Shown here: piece by piece, positions 61,427 to 64,000 of the stretch | How positions within the stretch are numbered: position 1 is the stretch's first letter | Layout: every line of letters starts with the position of its first letter | DNA from: JAKOWB01 sp038363005 | GTDB taxonomy: Bacteria; Pseudomonadota; Alphaproteobacteria; Kiloniellales; JACOMY01 | Length of the DNA stretch: 64,000 nt | Assembly: GCA_038363005.1 (NCBI GenBank) | Contig: JBBQBI010000022.1 | Span: 25,803 to 89,802 of the forward strand | Reading direction: 5' to 3' | The notes under the pieces: model-generated | Told to the model about the DNA's origin: nothing | What the model saw: the letters and a program-made list of their open reading frames with translations, nothing else | Databases searched by the model: none | Translations under genes and position numbers: made by a program

Positions 61427-62275
61427 TCAGCCACGCTGCAGCGATTCCAGGAAACGCGAGAAGAGCTCGTAGTGGGTGGCGATGCCGAGCTTGGCATAGA
61501 GGTTCTTGCGGTGCGTCTTCACCGTGGTGCCGGAGATGCCGAGCTGCCCGGCGATCGACAGGCTGGAGTGGCCGCGCAGCAGCAGCTGCGCGACCTCGCG
61601 CTCGCGCGGGCTGAGCAGCGCGCCGCCGAAGCTGGCGAAGGCGGCGTCGGCGCCGCTGTCGCGGGTCTGCGCCAGGTGGCGCGCCCGCGCGCCCTGCCAC
61701 CAGTGGCGGAAGGCGGCGGCGATGAAGGGCGTGACACGGTCATAGGCGGCGACGTCGGCGTCGCTGAAGCCACCCTCGGCGGCGGGGCGCGACAGGCAGA
61801 TCTCGCCGCACTCGCCGTCTGTCAGCTCCAGCGCGATGCAGAGCTCCTCGCGCCCGGCCGGCCAGCCGTGCGTCAGGTAGCCGATCTCCTCGTGCACGCT
61901 GGCCTGCGCCTCGTAGGTCTCGATCAGCTCGGCCGGGGCATAGGTGTCAGGCGCCAGGTCGCGCATGCGGTGGGCGCCGGTGCGCAGCCCGCGCAGATAG
62001 GCGTTGTAGAAGGGATTCAGCACATAGGTGCTGTCGGTGTAGTTGATCAGCGCCTGCTTGTGCGCCGGGTCGACGAAGCTGTCGTGCACATACATCGGCG
62101 CCGAACGCGGGCGATAGACGAAGCTGCAGGCGGTGGCGAAGGGCGCGACGGCGTCCAGCGCCTCGAGCAGCCGTTGCGGCAGCGCCGGCTGGTCGAGCGC
62201 CTGCAGCACCGCCGTGCTCGCCGCCACCCAGGCTCCGCTGGCCGCCTGCTCCTGCTGCTTCCGTGTCCGTTTCAT
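61427..62275 (-). CDS. LuxR-family transcriptional regulator
   Basis: The 282-residue protein ends in a LuxR-type helix-turn-helix: LSPREREVAQLLLRGHSSLSIAGQLGISGTTVKTHRKNLYAKLGI. The ~200-residue N-terminal part resembles a sensory or ligand-binding domain (FATACSFVYRPRSAPMYVHDSFVD) rather than a receiver: no phosphoacceptor Asp is in place. It is not clearly an autoinducer domain. It precedes the aminotransferase gene on the same strand. The start is supported by the absence of an upstream in-frame alternative. Confidence 0.88.
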   Translation of the reverse strand: MKRTRKQQEQAASGAWVAASTAVLQALDQPALPQRLLEALDAVAPFATACSFVYRPRSAPMYVHDSFVDPAHKQALINYTDSTYVLNPFYNAYLRGLRTGAHRMRDLAPDTYAPAELIETYEAQASVHEEIGYLTHGWPAGREELCIALELTDGECGEICLSRPAAEGGFSDADVAAYDRVTPFIAAAFRHWWQGARARHLAQTRDSGADAAFASFGGALLSPREREVAQLLLRGHSSLSIAGQLGISGTTVKTHRKNLYAKLGIATHYELFSRFLESLQRG

Positions 62276-62332
62276 CGCCGTCCCCGCCGGGGGCCAGCCT
62301 AGGCAGCCCGGCGGGACAAGGCCAGATGCTCG

Positions 62333-63082
62333 TCACAGCCCCAGCGGCAGGTCGGCGAAGCTGCCGCGCGACAGGTGGCGGGCCAGCAGGGCCGGAAGGT
62401 CTAGGTCGGGTTCCACCGCGACCGCGTCCTCGGCGGCGTCCTGCAGCGCCAGGCCGTCGGCCAGCGCCTGCAGCAGCGCCAGCTCGCCGGCGCCTAGAGG
62501 CAGTTGGCGGATGCCGCCGGGCCCGCGGTCGACCAGGAGGCGGCAGTCGGCCGGGCTGCTCAAGTCGATGGCGGCCAGATCGCCCTCGCCGTGGTGCGCC
62601 TGCCAGATGCGGTCGACCGGGAAGCGCGAGGCGACCAGCTGCAGCGACGGATGCGGTGCCAGGCACAGTGCGCCGAAGCTTGCCGGGTCCAGCGCGGCCA
62701 GGCGGGCCGGCGCCAGGCTGGCGTGGTCGGGCGCGTGGTAGGCCAGGTGCACCGCCCATTCCAGCTGCGCGACGTCGGGCAGGTAGGGCAGGCTCCGTGC
62801 CGCCGCGAAGCTGCCAAGGAAGTGGGGGAAGTCGCCGCCGTATTCCGCCAGGCGCGGTGCCTGCGGCGGATGCGCGGCGATGAAGCGGCCCGCCGTGTGG
62901 GCGAAGAAGCGCTCGCCGACCAGCTGGCTGACCACGGGAAAGGCGTCGGCCAGGGCCTCGGTCAGGCTGCCGAAGGTGGTGCCGCGGTAGATCTCCAGGC
63001 GGTCCGTGGCGAGGCCGCCAGGCGGCGGCGCACCTGCCAGGATCGCCGCCGCCATCTCGGCCTGCAGCTCAGCCAAGCCCAT
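62333..63082 (-). CDS. DUF2063 protein (HvfC/BufC-like MNIO partner)
   Basis: The 249-residue protein matches the HvfC/BufC family: LAELQAEMAAAILAG, RLEIYRGTTFGSLTEALADAFPVVSQLVGERFF, AHPPQAPRLAEYGGDFPHFL and a C-terminal winged-helix-like part. In bufferin and methanobactin-like systems such proteins bind the precursor peptide and present it to the MNIO enzyme. It overlaps the MNIO gene by 14 bases, translationally coupled. A short cysteine-rich precursor (BufA-like) would be expected upstream, outside the window. Confidence 0.85.
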   Translation of the reverse strand: MGLAELQAEMAAAILAGAPPPGGLATDRLEIYRGTTFGSLTEALADAFPVVSQLVGERFFAHTAGRFIAAHPPQAPRLAEYGGDFPHFLGSFAAARSLPYLPDVAQLEWAVHLAYHAPDHASLAPARLAALDPASFGALCLAPHPSLQLVASRFPVDRIWQAHHGEGDLAAIDLSSPADCRLLVDRGPGGIRQLPLGAGELALLQALADGLALQDAAEDAVAVEPDLDLPALLARHLSRGSFADLPLGL

Positions 63083-63959
63083 GGCGCACGCCCTCAAGCT
63101 GGTCGAGCTGGGCCTGGGCCTGCGCCGCCTCGGCCAGCAGCACGGGCAGGTCGGGCACGGCGGTGTCCCACTCCACCAGGGTGGGCACCGGGCCGCAGCG
63201 CGCCAGGGCCTCGGCATAGAGTGCCCAGACCGGCGGCGCCACGGTGGCCCCGTGGTCGTCGATCAGCAGGGTCCGGTCCCCCACCTGGCGCCGCGTATGC
63301 CCGGCCAGATGGATCTCGCCGACCGCCGCCGCCGGCAGGGCGGCCAGATAGTGTCGGGCGTCGAAGCCGTGGTTGCTGGCGCTGACGTGGATGTTGTTGA
63401 CGTCGAGCAGCAGGCCGCAGCCGCTGCGCGCCACCACGGCGGCGAGGAACTCCCACTCCGGGATCGTCGAGTGCGCGAAGGTCAGGTAGCTGGAGGGGTT
63501 CTCGATCAGCACCTGGCGCCCCAGCGCCTCCTGCATCTCGGTGACATGCGCGCAGAAGACCGCCAGGGCCTCCTCGGTATAGGGCAGCGGCAGCAGGTCG
63601 TTCAGGTAGTGGCCGCCGCCGATGCTCCAGGACAGATGCTCGGACAGCAGCGCCGGCTCGATGCGCCGGGCCAGGGCGGCCAGGCGCGCCAGGTGTTGGC
63701 GGTCGAGCGGGCCGGCGCTGCCCAGCGACAGCCCGACGCCGTGCAGGCTGATCGGATAGTCGGCGCGCAGTGCCTCCAGCACCGCCAGCGGGCGACCGCC
63801 GCCCAGGTAGTTCTCGCTGTGCACCTCGAACCAGCCGATCGCCGGCCGCTCCGCCTGCACCGCGCGATAGTGCTGGTGCTTCAGCGCGATGCCGGCGCCC
63901 ACCGGCCGGGCGGGCGGGCCCCGCCAGGGCCCCCCCCCCCCCCCCGGGGGGGGCGCCAC
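63069..63959 (-). CDS. DUF692 / MNIO multinuclear iron oxidase (HvfB/BufB-like), 5' end uncertain
   Basis: The enzyme is a TIM-barrel, multinuclear non-heme iron-dependent oxidative enzyme that modifies cysteines in RiPP precursors. Motifs in order: VGAGIALKHQHY, FEVHSENY, ISLHGVGLSLG, SEHLSW, LIENPSSYL, GLLLDVNNIHVSASNHG, EIHLAGH, LIDDHG and PTLVEWD, holding the His/Asp/Glu iron ligands. The predicted N-terminus runs into a C16/G8 homopolymer, so the true start codon is not visible and the first ~15 residues are unreliable. It is coupled to the BufC-like gene. Confidence 0.85.
   Translation of the reverse strand: MAPPPGGGGGPWRGPPARPVGAGIALKHQHYRAVQAERPAIGWFEVHSENYLGGGRPLAVLEALRADYPISLHGVGLSLGSAGPLDRQHLARLAALARRIEPALLSEHLSWSIGGGHYLNDLLPLPYTEEALAVFCAHVTEMQEALGRQVLIENPSSYLTFAHSTIPEWEFLAAVVARSGCGLLLDVNNIHVSASNHGFDARHYLAALPAAAVGEIHLAGHTRRQVGDRTLLIDDHGATVAPPVWALYAEALARCGPVPTLVEWDTAVPDLPVLLAEAAQAQAQLDQLEGVRHGLG
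63930..63953. other. C16-G8 homopolymer near window edge
   Basis: A run of 16 C is followed directly by 8 G, then by about 45 bases of much lower GC content. This perfect homopolymer palindrome and composition jump are best explained by a sequencing or assembly artefact at a contig end. It disrupts the start of the MNIO gene. Confidence 0.6.
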
Positions 63960-64000
63960 ATCAGATTAGTTATTGGCACCCCCGATTGTTTGACCGGGCG

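Overview
The window looks like a chromosomal segment of a GC-rich alphaproteobacterium, probably Rhodospirillales-like (genus not resolvable from sequence alone). Reasons: carA, carB and greA lie in one minus-strand run, dnaG is followed by rpoD with yqeY close by, amino-acid ABC transporters are of the Aap type, and a TrpE-TrpG fusion of the rhizobial TrpE(G) kind is present. Coding density is high and many neighbours overlap by 4 bases.

Left part (1-20 kb), core genome: an M15 peptidase, an ELM1-family protein, an Lrp/AsnC regulator, a TerC membrane protein and a flavin reductase; then on the minus strand carA, a family-39 glycosyltransferase, carB and greA; then yqeY, purC, dnaG and rpoD. 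A large membrane protein with a patatin lipase domain closes the block.

Middle (19-42.7 kb), metabolic and transport genes: an FMN-type oxidoreductase with a cysteine cluster, an MFS transporter, an ATP-pyrophosphatase, a DUF6056-like membrane protein, an inverse autotransporter with a beta-helix passenger, a metallo-beta-lactamase-fold hydrolase, a divergent lysR/phyH pair, a complete peptide-type ABC operon with a divergent RraA-like gene, and an aapJ-aapQ-aapM operon. That last operon has no ATPase gene; a TrpE(G)-like protein with a degenerate amidotransferase domain takes its place. fadD follows.

Accessory region (42.8-49.6 kb): a tRNA with anticodon CAT, a serine recombinase translationally coupled to DUF2924 and DUF3489 genes, and a type I-E CRISPR array of 38 repeats with no cas gene in the window. 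Beyond it lie two small unknown genes and fused remnants of a katG and a flavin amine oxidase. The array should be transcribed right to left. Two spacers share a 14-nt seed.

Right part (49.6-64 kb): katG behind a perfect Fur/PerR/Irr-type palindrome; an arsR-gst pair; a gene broken by an in-frame amber codon; a DUF1801 gene; tandem paralogues of an unrecognised secreted family; a complete polar amino-acid ABC operon ending in an inositol-monophosphatase-like gene; a luxR and class V aminotransferase pair; and at the edge a BufC/HvfC-like gene with its MNIO (DUF692) enzyme, a bufferin-type RiPP pair. The last ~70 bases contain a poly-C/poly-G run that looks like an assembly artefact.

All family calls come from reading motifs by eye; no database search was run.
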